Notes: generated by a model from the sequence alone, not told the origin. Shown: positions 23,501 through 32,065, counted from the first letter of the stretch. The stretch: 64,000 bases of DNA from Microvelia longipes (GCA_018340805.1 JACMZG010001913.1:25748092-25812091), one strand, 5' to 3'. Program-made: numbers and translations.

Positions 23501-24596
23501 TATAATTTAAAATAAAATAAATAAATTATATAGTAAACAAAATCTTAAAATTTAAATCTAATAAACAGTAAAATTAAGTTCAATTTAAAAACAACTAAGC
23601 TTAATATTAATATTTAAAATAAAAAAAATATAATAACACCCTTAATTTAAAATTAATAATCGCTATAACATTAATCTAAAAATAAAAAGGTATTAAATAT
23701 ATTAAAATCAATAATACACTAGGTAATAAGTTTAAAATGATTATTAACACTGTATTTATTATAAATCAATACTGCATGAGTCCATAATTATATCATAATT
23801 TATTGGATGAAGATGTATCATTTGTTGATAAATAAATTAAAAATTAAAGTAGCATCCTCTAGCCCCCCCCCCCTTGGGTTACCACGTTTAACACCGCTTT
23901 GTGGATAAGTAAGTAAGAGTTTAAAGGTAACATTATTATTTTGTATTGCTTTTTGTACATCTTCAATTAATGTTTTATCTATTTATTTATTTAGTTACCT
24001 CCTGTAGAAGGCGGTAAGTAAGCCTTATTATCATGTGTGTTTTTATTTTCTTATTATTTTGTCAAAGTCTTTATTTTCACAGAGTTAAATCTATTAAGGT
24101 ATTAATAAGCACTACGTGCTATAGATTGGTTGATGTACCACAATATAAAATTAAACAAATAATAAGTTATTTGTTTATTACAAACAAACTTTAAATTTCT
24201 TTATCTCTAAAACTCTTCATAAAATTTAAACTCTATTATCACAAAAACAAAATCTAAAAAATTGGCAGAAAGGGTATTTTGGCTTCTAATGGCAGTATAG
24301 CATCCAAATAAAATGGTTACTTACATCGTCTGATAATATGTTATCTAGGCGTTGCTGTGAAGACAATGTTTTCTTACTTCTTATCAATAAATAGAAGCAT
24401 TTAATATCGGGGTAGAGCCAGAGCAACTTCTCGACCAGAACTTGCGCTAGGAAGCCAGTGAAGCCTGTTACGAAAATCGTCTTGCCGGCGTAATACTGAG
24501 ACAGCCTAGGTACAGGCTCCGTGGGCTCTAGTTCTGGTCTCTCTATTATGTCCTTAGCTTCCATTGTAAATAACTCCTCTTACATTAGAACACAAA
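6649..24596 (-). CDS. Fatty acyl-CoA reductase FAR-1 (nine coding exons, 521 aa)
   Basis: Reduces fatty acyl-CoA with NADPH to fatty alcohol, in insects for wax, cuticular lipid or pheromone; the substrate cannot be read from sequence. Coding exons (minus strand): 24564-24325, 22172-22069, 20917-20773, 15039-14888, 11760-11651, 11500-11308, 10592-10353, 7963-7700 and 6766-6649. All junctions are GT-AG and the frame is open throughout. Residues 33-40 (TGFTGFLA) are the Rossmann NADPH motif, VHSAATTNF is at 126-134, and YTFSK at 223-227 is the catalytic YXXXK. The stretch EPIPGF near 257 is typical of the family. A hydrophobic segment at about 368-388 and the FAR C-terminal domain (about 396-470) follow, with another hydrophobic patch near 493-504. 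At 521 residues it has the usual length. It lies upstream of nothing else and is followed on the same strand logic by its ~81% identical tandem paralogue at 32.2-51.9 kb. Its introns carry most of the mobile elements of this half of the window. Confidence 0.93.
6933..7345. repeat. Hairpin-forming element (7022-7232) between two (TA)n tracts, FAR-1 intron 8
   Basis: 7022-7098 and 7153-7232 are nearly perfect inverted copies, about 75 bp each, with a loop of about 55 bp. Both contain 'aggaggtgaagcgaagagat' or its complement. (TA)n tracts lie at about 6936-7008 and 7283-7345. It may be a MITE inserted in a TA tract; transcribed as part of the FAR-1 intron it would form a long hairpin. Confidence 0.75.
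7379..7424. repeat. Short inverted repeat
   Basis: 18-bp arms 'cacacaattaatgatgtg'-like on either side of a short loop in FAR-1 intron 8. Probably a footprint of, or the end of, a TA-type element. Confidence 0.5.
7700..7963 (-). CDS. FAR-1 coding exon 8 (FAR C-terminal domain)
   Basis: 264 nt from acceptor 'cttgttttcag' to donor GTAAGT. A stop triplet TAA overlaps the donor (7698-7696), so unspliced reading would end at residue 483. The identical arrangement, and a well-formed exon 9, in FAR-2 show that the intron is real. A MITE begins about 20 nt upstream of the acceptor. Confidence 0.9.
7983..8164. mobile_element. Short MITE of the 'tacgacacacggctaaaatc' family
   Basis: Terminal inverted repeats of about 45 bp, 'aaaatacgacactcggctaa' on the left and its diverged complement ending 'gccgtacttta' on the right. 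These match the ends of the ~930-bp element at 49649-50581 and the copy at 56961-58427, so this is an internally deleted relative. It lies in FAR-1 intron 7, its left end about 20 nt from the exon-8 acceptor. Confidence 0.8.
8290..9040 (+). repeat. Interspersed repeat, 'cgggtacggggtacc' family, copy B
   Basis: Same motif order as the 5452-5995 copy: 'atcgggtacggggttccc', 'ggattcgcttggctcgtcct', 'cattattgtgggttaatgat', 'atggataattccagtaat' and 'ggtataaatgaggaaaagt'. The reverse of 'atgaggaaaagt' occurs near the left end, suggesting short inverted termini. Lies in FAR-1 intron 7. Confidence 0.65.
9640..9960 (+). mobile_element. tRNA-derived SINE in FAR-1 intron 7
   Basis: The head has a good Pol III B box 'gggttcaaatc' near 9694 preceded by 'cttacgacctggaggtc' and a degenerate A box. 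A tRNA-unrelated body follows, including 'gtgaacctggtcacagatgc'. A shorter copy with the same head lies at the equivalent position in FAR-2 intron 7 (about 35080-35165), where the A box 'tagctcggatgg' is better preserved. Confidence 0.75.
10353..10592 (-). CDS. FAR-1 coding exon 7 (hydrophobic segment)
   Basis: 240 nt from acceptor 'ttgttcacag' to donor GTTTGT. Encodes KPIYNITG and the hydrophobic stretch around YLIVFMLCQLLPALILDV, likely a membrane-associated helix before the C-terminal domain. Confidence 0.9.
10905..11060 (-). repeat. Interspersed repeat shared with 30415-30590
   Basis: Contains 'ctggataggcagactctg' and 'acacgacccacaggaaacca', both found in inverted orientation at about 30430-30545. 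No coding potential. Lies in FAR-1 intron 6. Confidence 0.55.
11159..11296 (+). mobile_element. MITE remnant of the 50836-51348 family
   Basis: Matches the right half of the element at 50836-51348 ('aaattccctccacatagttc', 'atccgcgg', terminal 'gtgtgttcatagta'). Its end is about 10 nt from the FAR-1 exon-6 donor (11307). The left half is missing. Confidence 0.55.
11308..11500 (-). CDS. FAR-1 coding exon 6
   Basis: 193 nt from acceptor 'tcttgcag' to donor GTAATA. Encodes residues 251-314, with FEPIPGF and the FVPCDVVID stretch seen in FARs as VPVDxVVN. Confidence 0.9.
11651..11760 (-). CDS. FAR-1 coding exon 5 (catalytic YXXXK)
   Basis: 110 nt from acceptor 'tattgcag' to donor GTAATA. Encodes PNSYTFSKNMSEQMV; Y223 and K227 are the predicted catalytic pair of the short-chain-dehydrogenase fold. 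Confidence 0.9.
11834..11892. repeat. (TA)n microsatellite
   Basis: About 30 TA units in FAR-1 intron 4, followed by an interspersed repeat (about 11893-12020, with 'tgagacgtcacccacaataa') related to 20225-20420, 42040-42200 and 48435-48510. Confidence 0.8.
12690..14290 (+). pseudogene. Copia-type LTR retrotransposon relic (gag, protease, integrase)
   Basis: About 12700-12800 reads FKNFRVAIEKRDE, a copia gag stretch, and 12965-13015 reads SERCSQNGHCARDC, a zinc knuckle that has lost its first cysteine. At about 13060 WWLDSGVTSHMC replaces the protease DSGA; the alanine is changed. About 13320-13400 gives NLISVSKTTDKGW. About 13535 reads NWHKILGHLNQNYMKK, the integrase zinc region, and about 13680-13900 reads IIHSDVRGPFRVQSPSGSRY and SAPYTPQMNGM of the integrase core. 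Frames are broken by shifts and stops and no RT or LTR is found. It is a dead, 3'-truncated copy in FAR-1 intron 4. Confidence 0.85.
14336..14446. repeat. (TA)n microsatellite
   Basis: About 55 TA units with single interruptions. The adjoining 14447-14830 is open in both strands for about 110-120 codons, but neither frame has a recognisable domain. Confidence 0.85.
14534..14629. repeat. Two short palindromes
   Basis: An imperfect inverted repeat built on 'gttacagatgtaact' lies at about 14540-14582, and a perfect 22-bp palindrome lies at 14608-14629 (centre 'gatatc'). Both are within FAR-1 intron 4, next to the (TA)n tract. Function unknown. Confidence 0.6.
14888..15039 (-). CDS. FAR-1 coding exon 4
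   Basis: 152 nt between acceptor 'aaaaattgcag' and donor GTAAGC. Encodes residues 164-213 plus two bases of codon 214, including ISTAYSN, the equivalent of the STAYCN box of other FARs. Confidence 0.9.
15521..15549. repeat. 12-bp-stem hairpin in FAR-1 intron 3
   Basis: 'aggctaccacct' and its exact complement are separated by five bases. The surrounding 15040-16015 holds no recognisable gene. Confidence 0.55.
16020..16450 (+). pseudogene. LINE endonuclease fragment
   Basis: The plus-strand frame from 16054 gives QFLASTNLEILKRGTEPTFV and a following IIDITLTS, then, after one frameshift near 16265, MISDHRMIRLHI. These are the C-terminal boxes of an APE-type LINE endonuclease, ending at the SDH motif. 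The piece abuts the 3' end of an oppositely oriented RT/RNase H piece, so a rearrangement or a second insertion is implied. Confidence 0.75.
16450..18145 (-). pseudogene. LINE fragment: reverse transcriptase to RNase H and zinc tail
   Basis: On the minus strand, about 18120-18030 reads FMDIEG (RT motif A) and about 17870 reads KAYADDAAFLILGKL (catalytic YADD). 17766-17506 reads SVKYLGVMLDAKLSW (post-RT conserved box), and about 16990-16880 reads SQAAIKALTAYICSSKLVQE of an RNase H. About 16680-16570 reads CRLNRHLNLMGL and CRLCEEDEETPSHIL, the C-terminal cysteine motif of this LINE group. Many stops and shifts. With RNase H downstream of RT it belongs to the I-like group of APE LINEs; I do not name a clade. 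It lies in FAR-1 intron 3. Confidence 0.82.
18730..19975. mobile_element. Foldback element with TTAGGAAAA-repeat arms
   Basis: Termini are inverted 'gcccgtattcaaagacgtt' copies flanked by a 5-bp direct repeat CCTAG (18725-18729 and 19976-19980). The outer parts of the arms are tandem 'ttttcctaacatt' units (about 18758-18950) mirrored by 'ttaggaaaatg' units (about 19805-19965). The inner arms (about 18960-19095 and 19605-19745) are unique sequence in inverted orientation. The centre carries a short Myb/SANT-like frame. It is a complete non-autonomous insertion in FAR-1 intron 3. Confidence 0.88.
19415..19528 (+). pseudogene. Myb/SANT-like DNA-binding domain remnant inside the foldback element
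   Basis: The frame starts ATG, reads MAELFTPDQLNFLFESIARH and then KQTIENKKSDCVK, and stops after 37 codons. The pattern of an F/T-P-x-Q start, a helix, then K-x-x-IE-x-KK-x-D matches the first helix and turn of the zeste/Myb-SANT-like DNA-binding domain found in insect proteins and Harbinger-type accessory proteins. About one-third of a domain remains. I infer that the element captured or descends from an element carrying such a gene. Confidence 0.5.
20225..20530. repeat. Interspersed repeat with (CA)n(TA)n tail
   Basis: About 20225-20420 ('ttataaacaataaggttcgg', 'agtttcatttcgatccgaga') is related to 42040-42200 and, in part, 11893-12020 and 48435-48510. It is followed by about 27 CA units (about 20437-20490) and a (TA)n tract (about 20494-20525). 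Confidence 0.7.
20773..20917 (-). CDS. FAR-1 coding exon 3
   Basis: 145 nt after acceptor 'tttatttttag', ending at donor GTACGT. Encodes residues 116-163 with VHSAATTNF. The 5' end of this exon, its acceptor and its branchpoint-like 'tactaat' have been duplicated repeatedly into intron 2. Confidence 0.9.
20878..21998 (-). repeat. ~74-bp minisatellite of duplicated exon-3 splice acceptors (FAR-1 intron 2)
   Basis: Starting within exon 3 and running upstream along the gene, a unit of about 74 bp is repeated seven to eight times: about 20878, 20952, 21026, 21101, 21173, 21246, 21315 and, beyond a MITE, 21958. On the minus strand each unit contains 'tgtactaatttagatttatt', then 'tttagactgaagatcc' (acceptor plus the first exon bases), then 'aatgaagtaaac'. 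Later units are diverged. The real acceptor is the downstream-most. Use of an upstream unit would meet an in-frame TAG in the next branchpoint region, and 74 is not a multiple of three. Confidence 0.85.
21336..21955. mobile_element. TA-flanked terminal-inverted-repeat element inside the minisatellite
   Basis: Ends 'aagtgatgtaattcatacag' and the complement of 'aagtgatgtagaaattcata' form inverted termini of about 35 bp, bounded by TA on both sides (21334-21335, 21956-21957). The interior is AT-rich with no transposase. It interrupts the acceptor minisatellite, so it is younger than that array. Confidence 0.8.
22069..22172 (-). CDS. FAR-1 coding exon 2
   Basis: 104 nt between acceptor 'attgttacag' and donor GTAACA. 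Encodes residues 81-115 (INGDVTLPQLGL is the family-typical stretch after the NADPH domain's early strands). The last codon is split AG|A. Confidence 0.9.
22173..24324. other. FAR-1 intron 1, no other gene
   Basis: Very AT-rich, especially 23350-23800. A C-run near 23862-23873 followed by 'ttgggttacc' resembles a motif near 56370, perhaps the tail of a retroelement. No frame longer than about 60 codons has a recognisable domain. Confidence 0.6.
24325..24596 (-). CDS. FAR-1 coding exon 1 (start codon at 24564)
   Basis: Starts after the acceptor 'tttttgttctag' (AG at 24598-24597), giving a 33-nt 5' UTR piece and then ATG at 24564. It encodes residues 1-80, including the NADPH-binding TGFTGFLA, and ends at donor GTAAGT (24324-24323) in phase 0. 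FAR-2 has the same start context, with 'gaggagttatttac' just before the ATG, which supports this start. Confidence 0.92.
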
Positions 24597-24704
24597 CTAG
24601 AACAAAAATAAAATTTTTGATTATATCATCTTAGTCAAAAATGTTTAACACGAAAAGAGTTTAATTTAACATACAGATTAAAGAAATAAACACCCTTAAT
24701 TTGT

Positions 24705-24706
<2 letters not shown>

Positions 24707-24740
<34 letters not shown>

Positions 24741-24821
24741 TATTTTTTGTACTAATTGGTAATAATTTTTCAAAATTCAGATACAGGGTACCTTGGAACA
24801 TTTCCTTCCCACTTTAGACTT

Positions 24822-24874
<53 letters not shown>

Positions 24875-24914
24875 AATATATATATATTATATATAATATA
24901 TATATATATATTAA

Positions 24915-24995
<81 letters not shown>

Positions 24996-25078
24996 GTCTA
25001 AAGTGGGAAGGAAATGTTCCAAGGTACCCTGTATCTGAATTTTGAAAAATTATTACCAATTAGTACAAAAAATAATTG
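24707..25078. repeat. Hairpin-forming element around a (TA)n core, upstream of FAR-1 exon 1
   Basis: After a run of about 30 A (24707-24737), arms at 24739-24826 and 24991-25075 are inverted copies of each other and include 'gggtaccttggaacatttcc'. The core is a broken (TA)n tract. The arm motif resembles the start of the 'cgggtacggggtacc' repeat family. It lies in the intron between the proposed non-coding exon and coding exon 1. Confidence 0.78.
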
Positions 25079-25749
25079 ACAACAAAATACATGACATAAA
25101 TGAAACTTGGCGCAAAAACCAGAGATTAGGTCTAGTCTTGCAGTCCGGAAGATGATATTTTTCAAACTACAATAAGCTATTTTGCTGAGTCATCAAACAA
25201 TTTTAAAAATTCGTCAAAAGTCGAATATTTTACCATTCGAGTTGACATTGGACACAAATGTATATTTGTATAGGTGTCAATTGTATTGTATTTTATTGTA
25301 TTGTATTGAACACAAATGAATAGGTGGTCAATTAATCCACAAAATTTCATTTTTACATGAGTTGTGAATTTTAAATTATTGAATAAAACACTTAAAAGGA
25401 AAAAAGAATTAAATAAATAAATTTAATTTAAATACAATTTTAATTTAATAACTTAACGAAGTTCGGCATATCGTCAGATAACTAAATTTACAATGAATTA
25501 GTTGTGGAAATTCCATAGCTACTTAACTTTTTGTTTGTAAGTTATTAGCAAGCTCATATATTTTTGATAAATATTTTATGTTATTTTTTTTTTTTTGGAA
25601 AATAATACAAGCTTTAGCTTTAGCAACTATTAAAAAATAATTTATTGTTGAGGATCTGAATAAATTATTGATTTAAAATTAATTGTTGACTATATGTTTA
25701 TGTGTTTATTCTTAAAAAAATATTATCTTAGTATTATTATGATTATGAT

Positions 25750-25900
25750 TATGATTACTGATGACGTCATGATTCTTACCTGATATAATCTGATCACCTG
25801 AGTAGTTGTGGTAAGACTGTACTAATGTGGTTACTATCACTATGTGTCCACGTGGAAACGTGTTAATGACCTTACTAGGTCGACAACTATGCACAAATTG
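25750..25900 (-). promoter_or_regulatory. Proposed non-coding first exon of FAR-1 and promoter-proximal block
   Basis: On the minus strand a block ends 'gatcagattatatcag' followed by donor GTAAGA (exon end 25780, GT at 25779-25778). The same block with GTAACA occurs upstream of FAR-2 (end 53890). About 110-125 bp are alignable in an otherwise unalignable intergenic region, consistent with a transcribed 5' UTR exon joined to coding exon 1, whose acceptor precedes the ATG by 33 nt. The transcription start is not located and no clear TATA box is seen. Confidence 0.6.
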
Positions 25901-26205
25901 TAGCATGGAAACTATTTTCTTTAATGTGAGTAAATGAATAAATAGCTCTATTGTTTATGCATATTGAATATGTATTGCCCGCCATATCCGGCAAATATTG
26001 TATCATGATTGAGAGAGTAGCGAAACAATCTGGCAGATTAGTTCTTTTTTATTCTCACAGAAAGCATAGGTTAGAAACCTTTTTGATGAAATCTGGTATT
26101 TTTAGAATATTTTGTTAACTTATTTTTGTTAATTTACAAATACTAACAAACATTTACTGATGTCAACATTAGGCTGTTTTAGCCTAAATATATATTGGAA
26201 ATATA

Positions 26206-26208
26206 TAT

Positions 26209-26295
<87 letters not shown>

Positions 26296-28217
26296 GGTGT
26301 ACAAAATAAAACTCCCTTCCCGAAAGGAGGTGGTACTACAGCTAATTTCCAACAAAAAACTTCATATTAACTATAGTCCGATTTTCAACCGTTCTCCCAC
26401 AAGGTCAATTTTTATGATTTTAAAAAACGCGTTGATTTAACTTCATAAAATGACCAATTGTGGCTAAACTATAACTGCTAGCTTCAAAATATTGGTTTCG
26501 TTGGAAAGCTGAGAAAATTTGCTATAAGACCACTCACTTGTATTTTCAAAAACAATTTAACATAACAGCCAAAAATTTGCATGAAATCAAAAATTAGTAA
26601 AATTTTATGATTTTCCAAAAATTTTGAAGTTACTTTGATGAGAAACTAGCAAACTTGAGAACCTCTTGGTTTCAGGAAAACTACCTTGTTTACTCCTCTT
26701 TAAGTCAATACCCATATCATTATACGTTGATACGGTGATTTTTCAGAAAAAGCAAAAATAGGCTCAAAAAACACGCTAAAAATGACTCTTACAGAAGTGA
26801 TTTCTGCATAATAGTCCAAGAGCCAGACGCAAAAAACGTGACCGTCTAGCCCCAAAGGTTTAACCCACTAGATCGACTTATTCTGGCTCCCTGATAATGA
26901 ATCAGGTGGTCTGCCGTTTCAGATAAGGGAAATTTAGCCCCGGGCCCTTTAAAATCCGAAAAATGACCCCAAATTCTGTTTTCGCCCAATAACGGTGTTT
27001 CTATTGATTTTATCTAAAAACTTAAAGGGTTGTTTTTTAAAGTTTATTAAATTTGTGATAAATCCATTTTTTAACTATCAAAATCGGTCCAGTAAAACCG
27101 GAGATACAAATGACTTAATGACCGACATATAATGCTGAAAAAAGTGTATTTTTTCTAAAATTCAAGTTTTTAACCTATCTTTCAGCATTATATGTCGGTC
27201 ATTAAGTCATCACATATTAGAGCTGTGCTGACTTCTTTCTCTAGAACAACTCTACTTACCTGCAGTTTAACAGAATATGCATGATTTTTAAGTCTGCCTA
27301 ATTCTTAAACATGTTAATACGGAAAAACATGACATTTTAAGGTATTGTGCGTTTTTGGATAAAATGTATGCCTTTTACAGTTTTTTCGGTGATCTTTCAA
27401 CATTTGTATCTCCGGTTTTACTGGACCGATTTTGATAGTTAAAAAATGGATTTATCACAAATTTAATAAACTTTAAAAAACAACCCTTTAAGTTTTTAGA
27501 TAAATCAATAGAAACACCGTTATTGGGCGAAAACAGAATTTGGGGTCATTTTTCGGATTTTAAAGGGGCCCGGGGCTAAATTTCCCTTATCTGAAACGGC
27601 AGACCACCTGATTCATTATCAGGGAGCCAGAATAAGTCGATCTAGTGGGTTAAACCTTTGGGGCTAGACGGTCACGTTTTTTGCGTCTGGCTCTTGGACT
27701 ATTATGCAGAAATCACTTCTGTAAGAGTCATTTTTAGCGTGTTTTTTGAGCCTATTTTTGCTTTTTCTGAAAAAATCACCGTATCAACGTATAATGATAT
27801 GGGTATTGACTTAAAGAGGAGTAAACAAGGTAGTTTTCCTGAAACCAAGAGGTTCTCAAGTTTGCTAGTTTCTCATCAAAGTAACTTCAAATTTTTGGAA
27901 AATCATAAAATTTTACTAATTTTTGATTTCATGCAAATTTTGGCTGTTATGTTAAATTGTTTTTGAAAATACAAGTGAGTGGTCTTATAGCAAATTTTCT
28001 CAGCTTTCCAACGAAACCAATATTTTGAAGCTAGCAGTTATAGTTTAGCCACAATTGGTCATTTTATGAAGTTAAGTCAACGCGTTTTTTAAAATCATAA
28101 AAAATTGACCTTGTGAGAGAACGGTTGAAAATCGGACTATAGTTAATATGAAGTTTTTTGTTGGAAATTAGCTGTAGTACCACCTCCTTTCGGGAAGGGA
28201 GTTTTATTTTGTACACC

Positions 28218-28314
<97 letters not shown>

Positions 28315-28345
28315 TATATTATTTATATTATTATATATATATATA
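26206..28345. mobile_element. 1.93-kb near-perfect palindrome (26291-28222) in a (TA)n tract
   Basis: Inverted ends 'tacagggtgtacaaaataaa' at 26291 and the complement ending at 28222. Arms of about 820 bp (26291-27110 and 27405-28222) differ by only a few bases in the outer 230 bp that I compared. A second, smaller inverted pair ('acttaatgaccgacatataa') lies inside at about 27110-27147 and 27174-27213. (TA)n tracts flank both sides (about 26206-26290 and 28223-28345). A 102-codon frame at 27658-27966 lies within the arm and has no domain, so I do not call it. Confidence 0.88.
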
Positions 28346-28639
28346 TAAATATCATCATTGAAAATACTGAGGTATCGGTTATAATAATACAATTTTTGTT
28401 GTTGTTATTTTGATTATTTATTATGACTTGTCAATATTTTAATTTATTTTTGTATTATTCTAATTTACATTTAATAACAACTTTTTTCACATTAATGTAC
28501 TTAGTTTTAAACTATTAATTTTTATATATATGTAACTTTTTTCACGTATTTTTTATATTTATAAGTAGTTTTTATAATTGTATTTTAAAATGTTCTATTG
28601 TATTTTACGCCAAATTAACTGAAACAGTTATGATAGGGA

Positions 28640-29090
28640 TTCGTGTGGACTGAGTGTGTTGTAACTTTACGCTAACAACAATGATCAACCGAAACGACTT
28701 AACTAGATGTACTTACTACGGACCGGTAGACTCGTTAATATCATACAAAATACTGGCTTGGGGATCTGCAACCGACACCTTAAAAAGAACAGTACTAATT
28801 CATCAGAAAGCTATAATATGGACAGGACAATAACGAGACAGAAACAACGCCCACATACTGCACAACTTTTTGACAAACTAAAAATACTGAAAACTGAATA
28901 TATACTTCATCAGCAATGTCTAATTAGGATATTCGACGGAAATCATACTCTAAACAGAATAATACATTACAACACACAGACTCGTGCTCAGACAAACTAT
29001 ATAGATTGCCTCTATACATCTACAGGACAGAGATTCAGGTTATACCAAGCTACCTTACTATGATACAAACTTCTCGCAATTAGAGAGACA
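28640..29090 (+). pseudogene. LINE 3' fragment (RT thumb and C-terminal tail)
   Basis: One frame reads SLISYKILAWGSATDTLKRT and a second, from 28707, reads PHTAQLFDKLKILKTEYILH and TRAQTNYIDC. The order (Y-x-IL-x-WG, then an H-T-x-x-LF-x-KLKIL box) is the usual end of many LINE ORF2 proteins. At least one frameshift, and no start. It is truncated at the 5' side and lies between the two FAR genes. Confidence 0.65.
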
Positions 29091-29339
29091 AACACGACTC
29101 ATTTATAACAAAACTAAAATAAAATTTACTGGCAAACTAACTCTTAGAGAGTCAAATACAAATATTTTATTTTATATTTCACCTTTATTTAATATTCTTA
29201 AAATAAGCGTCAGTTTCATTATGAAAATTCGCTAAAATAGGCCATGAATTGAACAATTTAATGAACGCCAATTATTTTAAATAACAAAATAGCATTATTT
29301 AAAATATATAAATATTATTTGTTGTATTATTTTTGACAT

Positions 29340-29990
29340 AAACGGTGTTCATTGTAATCATTCAGAGGTATAATTGAAAGTTTGGTCGAGTTTTATTGTT
29401 TGGATTCAATCTGTTAGCTTTGAACATTTTTACTTTTGCCCCTATAATTATTTTAGAAAAGATCTCCTTGACACAAAAGTATAAAATATGTTCATTCTGC
29501 CCTATATAAGTAATTTAAGTTTAAAGTTTAGTTAAGATGCATAATTTAGATTCTGATCTTTAAGCATCTAAAACTTATTTTTCACACTAATCCCCTATTG
29601 TTATTTATGAAGGAATTTTGTTAAGACATATAATGTGGTCAATATGACCTATGACTCGTCTAAGTGTAAAGTTTAGTTAAGATCCATCGATTAGATTCCA
29701 ATCTGTAAGCACTTACAATTTAGTGTTGCACTAACCTCATATTGTTTTCGAACGGGTCCCGAAAAAGGTGACTATTCTGACCTATGAGCAGTCAAAGTTT
29801 AAAGTTTAGTCAAGATCTGTCTATTAGATTCCGAGCGGTCAGCACTCAAAGAAATAATTTTTACACAAATCCCCGATTGTCATTTTAGCACTGATCAAGA
29901 TCTGACATAGTTTATAACTCCTTTTGATATATGCTTAGTGTAAGGTTAAACTTTGGTCTAGACCCTTTTAGTAGTTTTCGAGTTATAAGC
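29340..29990. repeat. Diverged ~142-bp tandem array
   Basis: The phrase 'aagtttaaagtttagttaag' and close variants recur at about 29371, 29517, 29659, 29799 and 29940, each followed by 'attagattccgat'-like sequence. Five diverged units; no coding potential. Confidence 0.7.
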
Positions 29991-30129
29991 TACTAAAGTT
30001 TTTAACTTATTTTTAATGTTTAAAAGATGCATGCTTACTTTTAGATTTTCTATTTAAAAAATAATTAATTAAAATAGAAACCTTAAAAATAGTATTTATT
30101 AAGAAAACTACTTAGTGTAATTACAATAA

Positions 30130-31865
30130 GCATATACTGCCCTTCACAGCACAAAATTAATATTTTTATTGATCTTTAGTAGAGGGGCTTACCATTCAAA
30201 TAATTAATTCTACACTTACTATGTATGTAACATATAAAAAAGTAAGGTTATTCAAAAACAAAAACTAAATACATAAACCACACAGATTTTTATTCTTTAC
30301 TAGAGGGAATAATCACCATGTATAGTAAAAATGTAAGTATCCAAGAGCCGGACCTGAAAAAATGTGACTCATTTTGTCCTACTTCAAACCAAATTATGAA
30401 GAATCCTAAAATTATGAAGAAAAAACTGGATAGTCTGCCTATCCAGAGTGGAGCCCTTTATATGATTGCGCATGCTCAAAATTTTAGAATATCGCATAAA
30501 TTACTGTTTTCATGAAATAAGTGGTTCCCTGTGGGTCGTGTGCAAAACATGAAGGGAACAATGTTTTAAGGAGATGCGATTTTTTATAAAACGAGTGTTT
30601 ATTCACCAAAATAGGTTATAACTGCATCCAAAATTATGTCTCTTTCAAAATCACTAAAAAATGGTTCATTTATGCAAATTCAGCGAATTTCTTAGGAAAA
30701 ATATTGGCTTTTTGTGCATTTTTTGGCCATAGTTAATTTTGTAATCTTGTTGTTTCTTTTTGTATTTATCAATAAATAAAGGAATTATTGAAGAAAAAAA
30801 ATTAAATATAAGCAATTTTGTGAGCGAAGCGATCTGTCATATTATTTGATGTTCTTTTCTACTTAATTTATTGATGACTTACAAGTATTAAGTTTAGACT
30901 TGCTTCAGTATAATCTATAAACCATATTACATCCAGAGGCATGGGCTTAGTAGAGGATATTTACAAGGCCAATAATATTAATTGTTTACATGTTTATTCT
31001 GAAGCCTGTCTTAACTTAATATTTCTCCTAAATATTAAGTATAAGTTATTTATAAAGTCTTCTCCGAGATCAGGAAACGTTAAATAAGGAATTGTATCGA
31101 AAGCACTAAAAACAATATATATATTATAACAATATTTATTTCACATTATAAAACGAAATATACATTATATTTTTTACACATTATATTTAATAATAGTATA
31201 ATATACATTATATAATTAGTATAATATACATTATACAAATAGTATAATCACATTATATGTATTTTTTTCTATTACATTATTGAATTATACATTTCTCGCA
31301 CTTTTTACAATTTTCTTTAGGAATTTGTATTTTGTGGGTGCTCTTTATTGCAAATGTGAGAGTTCATCATAGTTCGCAAAAAATCGTGAGAGTTCTGCTT
31401 CTGGTAATACTACTGGTTCTACTTCATAATTTATAACATTGAACTATAAAGTAAATAAATTCATTAGATAAATATTTAACTTTTGAGGAATGTTGAGTTA
31501 TATGAATATAAAATTTTAAGAATATAAATCAGTAAAGAATATAACATTGTTGTAAATTATTATGCATCTACTTATTTAAATAATAATGGTCGAAAACAAA
31601 ACAAAAATAACAGAGTAATAGACATTTTTATGTTATTTAATAATTTCTAAGTGCTAACTTTAAGTGACAATTAAGAATAACTTTATGAAATATTAAGCTA
31701 AGAAAATACTGGACTCACAAGTTTTAAGTTAAATTCAATTTCACAAAATTAAAAATAACAAAAAAATTTAGCATGAAGAAAAAACTTTTTTCTAATACTT
31801 AAATAATATCTGTCATTTTTATAAATAATCTTGAATAATTAGTAATATTTATATTTTATATATCA
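30130..31865. other. Intergenic, no gene recognised
   Basis: About 30415-30590 is an inverted copy of the repeat at 10905-11060. About 30740-30795 ends 'atcaataaataaaggaatta', similar to 56445-56470, and looks like a retroelement tail. 31100-31260 is a short tandem array of 'agtataatatacattata'. Otherwise AT-rich. Confidence 0.6.
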
Positions 31866-32065
31866 GCGTCACAAAACCAGCAGTAATGTTCCCTTATTGC
31901 GTTATAAAACCTGCAGTAAAGTTCCCTTATTGCACCATAAAATCAGCAGTAAAATTACCCTTTTCCGTCATGAAATCAGCAGTAAAATTTTCTTATTGCA
32001 CCATAAAATCAGCAGTCAATTTACCCTATTGCGTCATGAAATCAGCAGTAAAGTTCCCTGAGCAG
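31866..32065 (+). repeat. 33-bp minisatellite with open 11-residue repeat
   Basis: About six units of 33 bp ('aaatcagcagtaaagttccc' plus 'ttattgcaccat'). On the plus strand the frame stays open and reads FPYCTIKSAVK-type units (31886-32092). There is no codon pattern or context to suggest a gene. It overlaps the end of the FAR-2 3' UTR on the other strand (AATAAA at 32080-32075). Confidence 0.8.

Noticed and set aside
24777..25022. Open frames of alternating I and Y residues (also at 28158-28392 and 7205-7405)
   Set aside because: They are translations of (TA)n tracts, open in several frames on both strands.
27658..27966. 102-codon frame in the palindrome arm
   Set aside because: The mirrored arm does not preserve it as a frame, and no domain or motif is present.
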